Shown here one piece after another: positions 32,040 through 45,200 of a stretch of 64,000 bases of DNA. A program made the position numbers and the translations under genes. The notes under the pieces were generated by a model that was not told where the DNA came from, did no database searches, and saw only the letters and a program-made list of their open reading frames with translations. The stretch comes from Uloborus plumipes (lineage: Eukaryota > Arthropoda > Arachnida > Araneae > Uloboridae). Location: the NCBI GenBank assembly GCA_038373865.1, contig JAXGGA010001025.1:109116-173115 (forward strand), read 5' to 3'. The first letter of the stretch is position 1; each line of letters begins with the position of its first letter.

Positions 32040-35000
32040 CTATTAGTTACTACATATTTATCTTTTCGGAAATTTGCTTTTCTTTCCTTTTATACTAAAA
32101 GATGTAACTTAATTTTATTCTATTTAGTAAACAAATATGCATTTTAACAATGTGAATAATTTTCACAATGAACGGCAATAATAGAAATTGCAATGAGCTT
32201 TATGACAATTTAAAGACATAGCAGAACTTAGGAATAATTCTTACAGCAATAAAATAAAGTAGCAAATTTGATTTCAAAAAAAAATAAGATTTTCCGACAT
32301 TAGTATTAGAATTATTAATATATTAATATAGTATTGAAAAGACTGTACAGTTTTCTCCCCCTAAAGATATTGAATATTGTTTTTTTTATTTATTTTAGGC
32401 TATCTTCTTATGGCTAGTTCAAGTAGCTAAGTTTAATTTTATGTATACTCAATTGTAATCCAAATTTTGTTATTGATTCATTAAATTTTTTTGCACATTT
32501 TCAAATTTCCTCACTGGTACGTCTAGCTTTTTTGAAACATTAATACAAGCGGCTATTGTATCTTTTACGCCAAAATAGGCATGTCATTTGGAGAATCATG
32601 AAGGGGTGTAAATTTCCTCCAACCCCCCGGTTTTAGCAAATGAATGCATTTACATATAATTGGTCTTGGTTTTTGCTGTTTTTTTTTTTTTTTTGGAAAA
32701 TTTACATTGAATTTTTATTTTTTGCCAACCTGGCAATTCGCAATGATGGACCTATGTCACTAAAAAGGGGGTTAATAAGAGTTAAATCCGAACTTATACA
32801 ATAGTTAATGTTAAGAAAAATGCCTATGCAATGGTAAAAAATGTAGTTTCTATTCATATGATCATTGTGTATTTTTTTTCTTCATGTACATTTGTGAGAA
32901 AGGTTTGATATTAAAGTCAAGGTTGTAAAAATTCAACCTTTGGACTTCATTTCTCAATTCCCCACCCCCCATAAGCCTGTCCCGTATTTACAGTTCTCAA
33001 ATCTGGCAACCCTGACTGTGATCCAGAGCACGGCAAGTCTTCAAATGTTCAGCAATCATGGTACTGTAGCCACAAAGTTGGCACTTCCGTTAAGGTAGGA
33101 CATTGATAGTGCGAATGTGTGTAGCAAGACAATCATGCCATATCCTCATTTTGAAAGCTGCTACACTAACCTCACGTGGTAGGTTAAAATAGAGGATTTC
33201 TGAAAACGAGGCTCTCCCAATTATTTTCTAAAGATAAACTCGCCAGCCGCTAACATTTTCATCTTTCAACTGCTAAATTTCATCTGAGTAGAACTTCGGC
33301 TTCCTAATTGCTACTCCTGTCTCAGTAATTATTAAAAGATCCACGTTGTAAAGGACAACGGTTTGTTTCAGTTGTAAAAACTTTAAGTAGTTAAGACCAT
33401 CAGCATTCCAAAAGATGACTGAGGCCTATGTCCGAAGTCTAACGAGAGCTATTATTTGTGTAAGGTTGATAGTCAGTGCGTATCGAAGGCGAAACCTTGT
33501 ACAGATCTTTCAGATTAAGAAGAAGGAACCACGAGTAGGCAAGCTGCATCCCCCCTTGATGATACTCATGGTTCATGTTATTGATGAATCATGGATTTAT
33601 TGATTCAAAATTAGTTTCGAAAGATGTGGGAAGAAATAGTATAAGGGGTAGTGGTTGTCTCAGGGTCTTAAAGGGGAGCATGACGGTAACAAAAACACTA
33701 CTTATGTGCTAAAGAAATACGTTTTTATGCCTAACACTTCCGTAATACTGAATTAAGTCCTTTCTTTCCCAATAAGTTGCAAACTAATTTTTTTTCAAGA
33801 CATACTACGTCAAGCAAACAACAATTCAATAAAGAAACAGAACTTTAAAAACTTCTGCATATCATATGAATCAGAAGATTGATACTAGACTTGAAGGGAC
33901 AAGGAACACCTTTTTAATATTCAAAAATTGTATGATTGAATTGTAATCTCATGATAAACGTTCAACTTCAAAACTTTTTGCCTTTAGTTTCTGGAGAAAG
34001 CTATTCTTAAGCTCAAAATTCATTGAATTGAGTCTTGGAAACAAAGCAAGGGTAAATTTCAACAACGTTTAAGATAATTATATCAAAAGTCCTTCTATCA
34101 TGGAAATAGCAAAGCAGAAAAAAGGTCATGTAAATCAATGTTTAAAAAATTGTCTTTATTATTTTTAAGTATTCATTCAAGGAGTTCAACAACAATTTAA
34201 AAAATGTTCACCGCTCTCTGACCTCCACCATAGAGGCATTTTTGAAAATTATCTTGCCTGAAGTTAAAATATTAAGAACTCAGGGGGGGGGATTGACCCC
34301 CCTGCCCCCCCCCCTAAATGACGGGACTGCCTATGAAGGATTAATATCATCTGGTAGAGCAACAAGGGGGAAAAAAGATGAGAATCGACCCAAAAGTGCA
34401 TGAAAACTCTATTAACTACAAAGGGAGTTACGAGAAATCAAACTTTGTTCTTCGTTTTTCTCGAAATCGCTTTTTGGTTACTTTCATCTTTTTTCTCCCT
34501 GGGCCCTTCATTTACATTATAACTCTAAAAGAGAATTTTCATACAAAAGGTGCTCTTGAATGCTTTAATTTTTTAATGATTTCGTTTTTGAGGTGTGCTG
34601 TTATTTAAGTTTGAAAATATTTACAAAAAAAAAAAAAACGCACTTGCTGGAACAAGCTCCTATACTTCCAGTTTTACTTGGTGACGTAGATATTCATAAC
34701 AAATTCCCTTTGTTGCATTGTAAATGACTGGCGTTCGTGAGTTGCTGCAACCTGTTTATGACGTAACTGTGACGTTTTGGGATTTTTACGTGAAAGGGAA
34801 CTCTATGTGACTATATCGTGACTTTCACGAAAAGGTCACATTTTAGTCACTTAGCCATGAAAGTAATGTGTTTTGGAGAAGGTGACGGGATTTCTTTCTA
34901 TTTTTTTTTTTAAATCACATATTGATTTTTTATTTTCCTCCATAAGGACGATTCTCTGGAACTCGTCCTTTCCATATAGAATCTGTTTGATCATGTTTTT

Positions 35001-37231
35001 TTTTTGAAATGTTCGTATAATTATAATTTTATTGCCCAGGAAATGAATCTATTACTTTGGTTCGAAAGAGGGCCAATTGAAGTTTGTATTTTTCGGATAA
35101 ATCATGACAGGGGTACGTCCACTGCCTAGTATTACTAGGCGGGTGACTGTGCCAGGAGACTGTATTTTTACTTAGTTGCGTAATATTTGCAAAATTATTG
35201 GAGCGTAACTTGTTACGAAACTACCCATACATGTAAACACAAATAATAAGTGATATATCTGTCTCAAAATTAAACTGATTAACATTAATGAAATCACTTA
35301 CCAGAGGACTGTTTTCGCAACGCCCAAGATGCATACTTTCATCACGAATGTATCTCTGAAACTAAACAAAATGCCGTTTCAACACCATTCTGAAAAACTT
35401 CAGCAACTTCACAATGATTGAGTTAAATTTCATGCCAAAAAGATTTTCAAGAATAATAGAGTCTTTCTATTGCAACTATGCATTTGTTTCAGGGGACTGT
35501 TTGAAAAAACACCAGACAGAGCTTACATGATAATATTAAGTTTTAGAAATACGTAATTATACCTTATTTCATAAAAAAATAGTTGCACTAATCTATTTCA
35601 GATATCAATTGCCAAATTTATGTAGTGTTAATAGGTTTTTTTAAATATTACCTTTAAGTGTCAGAATATACGATTGGGACAGCCAGGGGAATATTTTTAG
35701 GACTTAGATAATGTTTAGAAAATAAAATGAAATTGTTATCGCAACAAATACAATTGGGCTATGAATTAAACCCTAAAATTATTTTATTAAAATTTATTAC
35801 TTTTAGAATACTCGGTCCGGACAACCAATTACGAGTTTACACAGAGAAACGCCCATAAATATTCAATTACTTTTTCAAAAAAATAAATAAATAAATAAAG
35901 TATTAGATCCCCCCATTTCACTTAATTAAATTGAAACCAATGTCATGAAATATGGAAAGAGTTGATTGGCAAATTAAAAAAAAATATATTTACTTCCATT
36001 TTAGGCAGCGCGATTCCAAGAAAAGTCAATAAAAATGCATTGCAAGGCAGTAAAAAAATTATGTTTCTTCATCGCTCATCGGTTACTACTTAGTGCAGTA
36101 CTTTTGACACTTTGAATCAGAAAGAATATGAACAAAATGAAGAAAAAATAAATTAATTCAACACAAAGTTTTTTATTTTGGCAATGTCGCTCCAATCACT
36201 TCTTTAAAAATGTCACCATAACGCTACTTCGTAAATGAGGAAAACATCTTGTTTGTTATTAATCGTTACTTTAGAAAATATATTATTAAGCATATCTTAG
36301 CTTGATTAAAAAACCAATATAGAGAGACTGCTGCATTATGAAGCTTTTCGTCATTGAATCAACGGTTTCTGCACTTCATAGTTGTCATTCATAGATCTGT
36401 ATTATGTTTGAAAAATATTGAGAAAATCAATGAAAAGTAATGGTGTAACCCGAATTTGACATTTCCTAGCTATATGATGTTTCAAATTAAAAGAAATGCA
36501 TATACGTAAAAGAATTCACGTATAGAAATACGTGATAATAATATTATGATTGATGACAATGTGAAATAGTAATAAAAAAACTAAACGACTCACAATTTTA
36601 ATAGTGAAAATCAAGTATGAACTGTGATTAAAAAAACACTTACATGCTGTTATTTATTAAAGAAAATGAGTAATGAAGAAATGAGTTATAAACTCTAAAT
36701 GAAAATGCTAAAAATTTACAGCGGTCAACCAAGATACACAACTTTAAATTACATCTTACGGCTAAACATAAAATTTCGTTAATACGACTGATAACTTGAA
36801 GCATTTATTTTCAATCCAAAAATACAGATTAAATGTTTTCTTGAAGCTAGTATTAAGGAGAAGTGTAAAGTTCTAAATTAATAACTGCTGCAAGAGGTAC
36901 TCTCCGAAAAGAATGCTAAGAAAAAGTAGGAAGTGCACTTATTTACTTCTTGAAATTTTAAGCTCAAAGTAAAAGTAATGATTTGTAAAAACAAAAATCA
37001 CTAAATATTACGTTTCTGAATGTCTTAAATGCAATGAAAACGAAATATAATTTTATTTCCAAGTACTCTTTAATAGAAAACTTATTGAAAATACAAACAC
37101 TTTATGCTATGTAAAGTGCCACTTACGACACATTCTTTCAAATGTTAGCAAATAGAAGAACTTGTTCGGAAAGTTATTTTATCTAACGCAGTTTATAGAA
37201 GTTAAGTACAGATTTAATTCTGGACGTAATT
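32040..37231. other. 5.2-kb region with no gene recognised
   Basis: AT-rich DNA with a G8/C10 pair at 34283-34314, a cluster of GTGAC/GTCAC motifs at 34740-34860 and an (AAAT)n tract near 35880-35900. Frames of 60-76 codons have no identifiable domain. The last 300 bp precede receptor copy 5. Confidence 0.45.
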
Positions 37232-38359
37232 ATGGAGAAAGAAATGAGTAGTTTTTCGGACATTCGTTCTTTTTATAAACCAATACGAATACTGCTCTTT
37301 TGCAGCGGCATCAACACCTTTGAAAATCTAACACCCGTTGCGAAAATTTTTAGGTTAATGTTTTATGTTTTTTGGAAAGTATCAACGCTTTATACAATAA
37401 TCGTATTCTTTGTTTCAACCAGTTTCGTCCAGAAAGGGATGACGCAAAGAAATCTAGGACACACTAGCTTCGTATTTGTTGCAATTTATATGAGTACCCT
37501 TTTAAGTTACAAGCGAACTGATATTATCAAAGTATTTCGTACAGTTTCTTCTCTACCTTTATCCATAGACAGTGCGCTGAGGTATAAAAAGGTACAACGT
37601 AATATTCGTCTCATTTTTGCTTTCGCAACTTTCTTATGCTTGAGTTTGTACGCAGTTCAATTTGGGTCCATTAGTCAAGAAAGATACAATGCTCAGAAAC
37701 AGTATAACCCTATGTTGTTTCACCTTGTCAAGTCAGGAAAATATAGGGACGCAATCATAAGGACTTTCATATCAACAACTTCTCTCTTTTTATACATTTA
37801 TTTCGTCATGCCTTACTATACTTATGCAGCATTCTTTTGTATCATTTCCTGGCACATGAAAAAAGTTCTTAAAGATTTCTCTCAACGCTTAAAATCACAA
37901 CCCTTACAGCACGTGAAGCATCGTCAGTACTACGACGCGTTGACGAAAGTAGTACTGACTGTCGATAAAAAATTGCATTCATTGACTCTTGCTTCAATAA
38001 TGTATGCATCGATTTTTGTGTACATGTCATTGTTCGGCTTTTTTGATCATAAGTCATTTCATCTCCTAGCTCGTTTTTCTCCAGTACTAGCTGCTGTTTA
38101 CAACACCTGTATCCTGTATGGAATGCTATCGATTGCTACCGAAATTCCAAATGCGAATGCCGATGTTTACCGCGTGTTACGTGATGTTGCAAATTGTGCA
38201 GGTTATCCTATAGACATGATAATGTTTATCACAAAAGCTCAAACTGAACTGTCACTAACGGTTGGAGGATTCGTTCCGATAAGAAAAGGGATCTTTTTAC
38301 GCCTCGTTGGTACTTTTGCCACGTATTCGCTGCTGGTCAGAACATTTCCTGCGGCATAA
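37232..38359 (+). CDS. Gustatory-receptor-type 7TM protein (375 aa, possibly 371), copy 5
   Basis: Intact receptor. ATG 37232 gives 375 residues; the second ATG at 37244 (context GAAATGAGT) gives 371 and places the FYKPIRILLF Lys at position 12 as in other copies. It pairs with copy 6: both have KPI-x-ILLF, NLTP-x-AKIF, SWHMKxVL, a TLASxMYASIF segment, LxRF-x-P-x-hAAVY and RLVG before ATYSLLhRTF. Its unique features are EIPNANADVYRVLRDVANCA (Asn for the usual Asp of PDAN) and a GGFVPIRKGIF loop. Seven hydrophobic segments are evident. No TATA or intron was identified. The downstream 2.7 kb is filled by a foldback element before the flank shared with copy 6 resumes. Confidence 0.88.
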   Translation: MEKEMSSFSDIRSFYKPIRILLFCSGINTFENLTPVAKIFRLMFYVFWKVSTLYTIIVFFVSTSFVQKGMTQRNLGHTSFVFVAIYMSTLLSYKRTDIIKVFRTVSSLPLSIDSALRYKKVQRNIRLIFAFATFLCLSLYAVQFGSISQERYNAQKQYNPMLFHLVKSGKYRDAIIRTFISTTSLFLYIYFVMPYYTYAAFFCIISWHMKKVLKDFSQRLKSQPLQHVKHRQYYDALTKVVLTVDKKLHSLTLASIMYASIFVYMSLFGFFDHKSFHLLARFSPVLAAVYNTCILYGMLSIATEIPNANADVYRVLRDVANCAGYPIDMIMFITKAQTELSLTVGGFVPIRKGIFLRLVGTFATYSLLVRTFPAA

Positions 38360-38425
38360 CTTACTGCATGATGATATTTTGACAATGAAACAAAAATTCA
38401 AAACCGTCTGAATTATTCCTATTAG

Positions 38426-39440
38426 TCTAAGAGCTAGCAACGTTTTCGAGTGATTATTTTAAAAGTCTAACTCTTCAATATACTCTTCAATATATCTTTC
38501 CCTATGCTCTTCTAAGTAGCATGCGGGAGGTGTCTGGCGGCTGAGAGTGGTTGCGTTTTTTACTGCGCATCATATTTTTACTGGTGCAATTTAGTGATTT
38601 TTTAACCATTTTGGGGAAGTTAGAAGCTTAATCCTGTCGCAAGTATATCATGTAACATATCAATGGAAAGCTCTATTTTTTGCCTTTACAATGAATTTTG
38701 AATTTTTATTGTACTATAATTAAAAAGGAAGTAACAGTTATTTGCATGTAAAACCTTTTGGGTTTTTTTTTCGCACTTTTTATTCTTTTTAACAGCTCTG
38801 TAGTTCGTACAACTTTTGATGAAATCTAAAAATTGACAGAATTGTTTATCTTGTCATATTCGTACTTCACATCAAATTTTGTTATAATCGGAAATGGTGA
38901 GGTCGAAAACTTCTTTTTCATAATTGATTTATCATGAAATTGCCCTAAAAGACTAAAAAATCATTACTTTTACCAGCAAAAATGGGAAATGGTATGCGCA
39001 GTAAAAAACCCAACCACTCTCGGTCGCCAAACACTCCGTCCGCATGCTGCTTAGAAGAGTGTAGAGAAAGATATATTAAAGAGTCAGACGTCTTAACCCT
39101 TTATGTCCCAAATTAAGTAAACAATGAATTTTCAAAAAAATGTTGGTTTTTTGAGTTGCAAATACATCAAAAAACACTTTTACCTGGCATAAAATTTTTG
39201 CAACTTTTGGGTGTCTAAGGCCCCCGACGGGACTTCTCTAAGTCCCATCTTGGCATAAAAGGTTAAAGACTTACTGCTGCCGGTGGATACGAATGTACCG
39301 AAAACGTCACAATGTTCCATTGTGGAATAACTCATTTTAGCTACTGAGTCAAAATGATTCTGAAGGTATGTGCCGAATTCGGCACACCTAACGTTAAAGG
39401 GTTAAAATTGTTGTTTTTGTTCGACGTTGCTAGCTCTTGG
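38426..39440. mobile_element. Foldback element with a nested TTAA insertion
   Basis: Outer termini TCTAAGAGCTAGCAACG and CGTTGCTAGCTCTTGGA are near-perfect reverse complements. Arms continue inward through AACTCTTnAATATATCTTTC, CTTCTAAGnAGCATGCGG and GAGAGTGGTTGnGTTTTTTA. The right arm is split by a 303-bp insertion at 39099-39401, so the element proper is about 710 bp. Confidence 0.8.
39099..39401. mobile_element. 303-bp piggyBac-like MITE in TTAA
   Basis: Starts CCCTTTATG, ends CGTTAAAGGG, and is flanked by TTAA on both sides (39095-39098 and 39402-39405). The matching position of the other foldback arm has a single TTAA (38459-38462), i.e. an empty site. CCC...GGG ends with a TTAA duplication fit the piggyBac superfamily. 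Confidence 0.8.
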
Positions 39441-39445
39441 ATTAT

Positions 39446-41109
39446 ATGAAGTGTAATTGTATTCACGAAGAAAGTTCAAGACGATTTACTTTTTACAGCA
39501 AAAAAAGGTTCATTAAGATTGTATCACAAATAGAAAAATTCGTTCGACTCAACTTCCAATTCTCCAGTCGACTTTAGCCAGAATACATCCGTGTGCTATG
39601 CTATTTCTGGCAGGCAGTTGAATGAAAAGTCGAACGTACGGGTGACGGTAGTTTTCCCGAGTGTGATACCCCCTAAATTAAAGAATTTTAAGGGACGTTG
39701 CCATTGCAGTTAAGTTTTAAATTACGCTAGTCAATCAGCTCCATTTAAAAATTTTGTGTATTGATTAGTTTTACCCCAATCTTCTTTTTTGACAGACCTC
39801 TGTGAAGATCTTATGAGCCACTGTCTGATTTCGGAAGAGATGGACTTGCACGTCCCTTTTTTTAACCATTGGTTCACGAAACATCACACTTAATGTGTCA
39901 TTACCACATCTCCCTAATCGTCCCTTCGTAGCTATGTGATGAAACCAGTGTTAAATGATATTCAAATGTTTTGAAAAATAAAATTTTCCATCGTTAAAAT
40001 GAATTTGCTTTAAAATATCCATTGTTCAATGAAAGGATACGTATATAGCCTTGTATTTTGGTGCGTGACGTAAACTTTTCTGTAAGTGAATGGAACTTAA
40101 ATTATGTATTGAAATTTCTCTTTCTATTTTTTTCCAAATCTGATAAGAAACATTGAACTTCTGAAAGAATTAAATCCTCAAATTTCTCAAAACCTTTTGA
40201 AAACGTTTAGTTAAATATAGAAGCAAAAACATGATAAAAGTCCATCAGGGGTGCCCAAAGGGACGAGGAAGATTATGGCGCAAGTTGCGCCATCAAAATG
40301 GGGGGTTGGGGGGTTCTCGAAAGTTTTTCTTTTTTAAAACATAATACTTTTGAAAGAAAGAAAAATTTAAATTTGTTCAACAAGAAATGGTAATGTGCAT
40401 GAATAATACTTAAAAATTAATAGAATGTAACTATGTTCTTGAAACAAAATTCAATATCGTGTAAATGTTGAAGTTTTATAAGAACACCTTTCAAATAAAC
40501 CGGTTTTAATGAAATTGTGCATTACATTTTTGCACCTGGTCAAGGCTAAATGCTTGGCACAAGTTTTCAAACCCAATTATTGGTTGAGTAGCAGTTAATA
40601 GCCAACTAGCTTTCATTTCTGAAGTTTTAACGTAATTGAAAGAGAATGAAATTGAAGTTGTAGTTTCGTACAGTTTATATTAGAGTATGTAACAAAAAAA
40701 TAATAAAAGTTAAAAGCTGGTTTTTTATTTCTTAATAAATATTCAGTGACTTTCTCAAGAATATAAATTTAATTTAAAAAATCTCTATGTACTTCCCTTA
40801 ATTGAATTAGGATCAATATCTTAAAATGAAGAGACAGAAAAAAATGGTTTAAAAAAATACTCGTTTTCAGTATGGACTACGCGGTGTTGATAGAAAATCA
40901 ATGTATAAAGATCGCACGACACTTTATAATATTAATATCATTTTGGTGATTTTCTCTTTTTCACTACGCTCAATACATTCGGATAAAAAGTAAACACAAA
41001 CACGTTTCGCGAAAATAATGCAATTCAAACAAAAAGCTATTGTCACTAACAATGTTTCTGAGTTATTTCTTGTCGATTATGTCACAGTGAAACCACTCAG
41101 CAAATGAAA
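39446..41109. other. Intergenic sequence
   Basis: No coding region or clear repeat was recognised. Confidence 0.4.
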
Positions 41110-41690
41110 AACCTATCCAATTGATTGTATTAATTTGTCTAACGTAGAACTCCCTAAAAGACAAGTTGACCTGTCCGACATTTAGGTTCCGAGAAGTTTT
41201 AGGCTCCAGCCTTGCTTAAAGCATTTTGAAGCACAATATCATAATAGGTTGTTACGTCGCAGAAAACAAGTGACGAGATTTTGAGCGAAAATGTCATTTT
41301 GAGCAAATCTACCAAGATAACTGATTTCTTAAATTTAATAATAGTTTATGAACTGAAATGGTGTAACATCAATCAAGCAATACATCTAAAGCTTATGCAC
41401 TATACCAGAAAGCATCTCAACTTGACACTAAACGTCACTACGTGCGGAGCCAATAAGAGCTCAGAAGCAGTTAAGGATCTCCTCTAATTCGCCAAGTAGG
41501 CTGTGACGTTTTATCTAACTCGTTTTTCATTTGCTGACGTCACGCTGATGTCACGACGCCAGTGTCAAGAAACCTTGCAGTGCAGTATAGTTATCTTCCA
41601 AGCGATGTTTGTATACATGCTGGTGTTACTACACGTACGCTTTTGGAGCCAAAATGTCAGATAAATTAGCTACCCTTAGTCTAGCTCATT
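41110..41690. repeat. Receptor 3'-flank repeat (copy behind receptor 5)
   Basis: Aligns with 48670-49020: GAGCATTTTGAA / GCATTTTGAAGCACAATAT, GGTTGcTACGTC, GTnTAACATCAATnAAGCAA and CTTTTGGAnCCAAAATGT appear in the same order. It therefore belongs to the block duplicated with receptors 5 and 6, displaced here by inserted DNA. The small frames at 41281 and 41609 are not conserved as proteins. Confidence 0.65.
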
Positions 41691-42276
41691 TAATTAAAAT
41701 ACTTATCGATAACGCACTTTTTTTTAACCTGATTACATCAGAAGTTGAGAACAGATTTAAAGGAAGTATTCTAACAGAACTGTTGCGTCATGGAGATTTT
41801 GTTTTCTTTTAGTAATGGTCTCGCTATCAAGCATTAACTTACTTTTCATATGTATGGGGTTAAAGAAGAAAAAAGTGTTAGAAAATCAACGAAAAAAAGC
41901 AATGGTTTCTACCGTATTTTTCAAGTATGTACTTTTTCAAACCGAAATATTAACAATAACTGGAATGTAGCCCATCGAGTTACGTCATTGAGCAAAGGAC
42001 GTCGGTTCTTAACGTTACTACGTGGACGTAAGATGTCCTAACGTTAACGTTAAAGACTTAACTCAGACTTCATTTGTTCAGCTTTATACTGGAAATTAAT
42101 AAAAGGTTTATGGCACTTGTTACATTTTTCAACAGTGTGCTATTTCAAGGATGTAAGAATAAAATGTCATTACATCAAAAAAAGTCATTGATCGGAAGGT
42201 TCAGAACAAATAAGCATATTTTGCTAAATGTTGAAAACACTTAAATATTAGAGGGATAAAATTAATGACTGGTTAA
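41691..42276. other. Spacer before the large foldback element
   Basis: No gene recognised. Contains a run of short ACGTTA motifs at 42010-42050. Confidence 0.35.
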
Positions 42277-42278
42277 TA

Positions 42279-45200
42279 GCCCGGGAGCTAACTGTTGGAA
42301 AACTGCAAATCGTGATAAGAAGATGCCACTTGGTGGGAATGTTGTTTAGGGCTATACATTGAAATTAAGACCCAGAGGCACTTTCAAAAACCGTTTTAAT
42401 CCAAGATGGCGGCGTTTTTCAAAATGGCGGCCTATGCTACTGCTTTTGCAATTTAACTCACACAAAAGAGGTTTTTATATCAAATTATATGTTTTTCAGG
42501 CCAAGGATTTCATTTAGTATGTTGAAAAAAAGCTAAATGTTCATTTTGATGTTTTATTTTTTTATTTATTTTTAAGAATTATATTGTTTACGAGAAGACC
42601 ACATGTAGTATCCAAAATCTTCTAGAAAGGTAGCCAAATTGCGACCGAAGAAAATAAATTGGGAAACCTGGTGCGGTAGTAACCTAACCATGCTCAAATT
42701 AGTCTCCTAAGAACTCCACACACATCTCCCAGCGGTGCTGCTATTGTTAGAAGCATTCCGAGAAGGCCCGTTTAGTCTGTGGAGTTAGCGACAAAAACAG
42801 CCGAAATATTTCACTTCCGGATACCAGTGTGAAATTTGGTACAGAGCTTATGTACATATATAAGAACAAAAAACCGCCGAGAGACACTTGATCAGGGGTG
42901 ATGAACTCCCGTGATGACGTCATCAAGATGGCCGCTTTTACAGGTAAGTACGTTCGTTTAATTGCTTAAAACCTCATCATAGATTGAAATATTGCAAAAC
43001 TCAAACATATCATTTGAAAGCTCTTTGAAAGAGCTACTTAGAAAGATTTAGTTTTTCTTTCTGAGGTCAAGGTCCCACCTGTAATGACGTCATCAAAATG
43101 GCCGCTTTTACAGGTAAATACGTTTAACTCTCCCTAAAACTCCATCATAGATTTAAATATTTCAAAATTCAAATATATCCTCTGAAAGCGCTTTAAAAGA
43201 TCTATTAAGAAAGATTTAATTTTTATTTTTGAGGTCAAGGGCCCACCTGTGATGACGTCATCAAAATGGCCGCTTTTACAGGTAAATGCGCTTATGTAAC
43301 TGTTTAAAACTTCATCATAGATTTAAATATTGCAAAACTGAAATATATCATCCGAAAGCGCTTTAAAAGAGCTATTTTATAGTGCTTGGTTTTATTTTCT
43401 AAGACAAATAGTTGAAAAGTTGTAACAATTTTAAATTGAAAATGTATAACAAACGTATTTACCTGTAAAAGCGGCCATTTTGATGACGTCATCAAAGATG
43501 AGCCCTTGACCTTAGAAAGAAAAATTAAATCTTTCTAAATAGCTCTTTTAAAGAGCTTTCAGATGATATATTTGAGCTTTGCAATATTTGAATCTATGGT
43601 GGAGTTTTAGGGGGAGTTAAACAAACGTATTTACCTGTAAAAGCGGCCATTTTGATGACGTCATCACAGGTGGGGCCCTTGATCATAGAAAGAAAAATTA
43701 AAATTTTCTAAATAGCTCTTTTAAAGAGCTTTCAGATGATATATTTGAGTTTTGCAATACTTCAATCTATGATAGAGTTTTAAGCAGTTAAACAAACGTA
43801 TTTACTTGTAAAAGCGGCCATTTTGATGACGTCATCACAGGTGGGACCTTGACCTCAGAAAGAAAAATTAAATCTTTCTAATTAGCTCTTTTAAGGAGCT
43901 TTCAAATGATACAGTTGAGTTTTGAAATATTTAAATCAATGATGGACTTTCAGGGGGAGTTAAACAAACGTATTTACCTGTAAAAGCGGCCATTTTGATG
44001 ACGTCATCACAGGTGGGCCTTTGACTTTAGAAAGAAAAATTAAATCTTTCTAATTGCTCTTTTAAAGAGCTTTCAGATGATATATTTAAGTTTTGCAATA
44101 CCGTAAAATGGGGTGAATCGGAACACTTTTCAGATTTGATTGTACAAAAAGCAGTTAAAAGATTTTTTTTTAATTTGTTTTTTTTTTGGGGGGTAAAAAC
44201 TTCGGTCTTGCTTTACTTTTGATATTCCAAGCAAAGACAAAACATTTTGAACAATTATTATTGAAATATATAGGAAATTATGGGTGTTCCGAATGATTCC
44301 GCTGATAGGGGGCAATCGGAACACATGTTAAAATTTTTATTTTTTTCACTTAAACCTGTAATAGATCTCACAAACATGAGTAATATTGATGGGGGAGAAT
44401 AAGAACAGATAATTACTGTCAAATAAATGTATAATTTTAATTCCAGTAAACGTTTAACATTTGTCAAAATTCAAAATAATTTTGAACTTATGAAAAATGA
44501 AAAGTAATTTTAAGAAATGCTTTTAAATTGAAATATAGAGATTTAACATGAATTGAAGTCACTCATGTCGTCCACAAATATGTACTTGTCCTTAAAACTA
44601 ACAATTGTGACTTGGCTTAAGTTTTTTCATAACATCTCCTGGGATAAACTCTGCCTTTTCTTTAGTTTCTTGAAAAGTTTGGATTTCGGGGATTGTCCTG
44701 AAATTTTTTTTCGCTTATTCATCACTGTCTGTGTGCTGGACTTTTACTACATAAAGTCTATGTGACTTTCCGCTTCGTATTTTAAGTAAAAAAAAGTCTT
44801 CGAGAAAAAATCTTTTGAAATCTGCAACTTTTTGTCATTCTAAGATCTAGTTGCTCACGAGAAGGGATAAACAGTAATATATCCTTGTCCTTGTCTTGAT
44901 TAGAAGAATTGGGGTTAGAATCATGATTTTTCCAACAGTTTCCTTCAAATGAGTTTGAATTGGAACAACAGAACTAAGTGTTCCGATTCGCCCCGCAAAT
45001 TTGGCATTTTTCAGAATTCTTCATTTTTATGACGCAATTTGTGAAAAATGTAAATTCTAATGTGGTATTCTGTTGTTCAGATACATGTATAATTGAAACA
45101 TACCACTCTAATTTTTTAAATATAAGAAGGTTTGTTCATGCATATGAAGTTTTGCAGTCTATGAAAATGTGATGTTTTCTAGCATTCCACGTGTAGCCCT

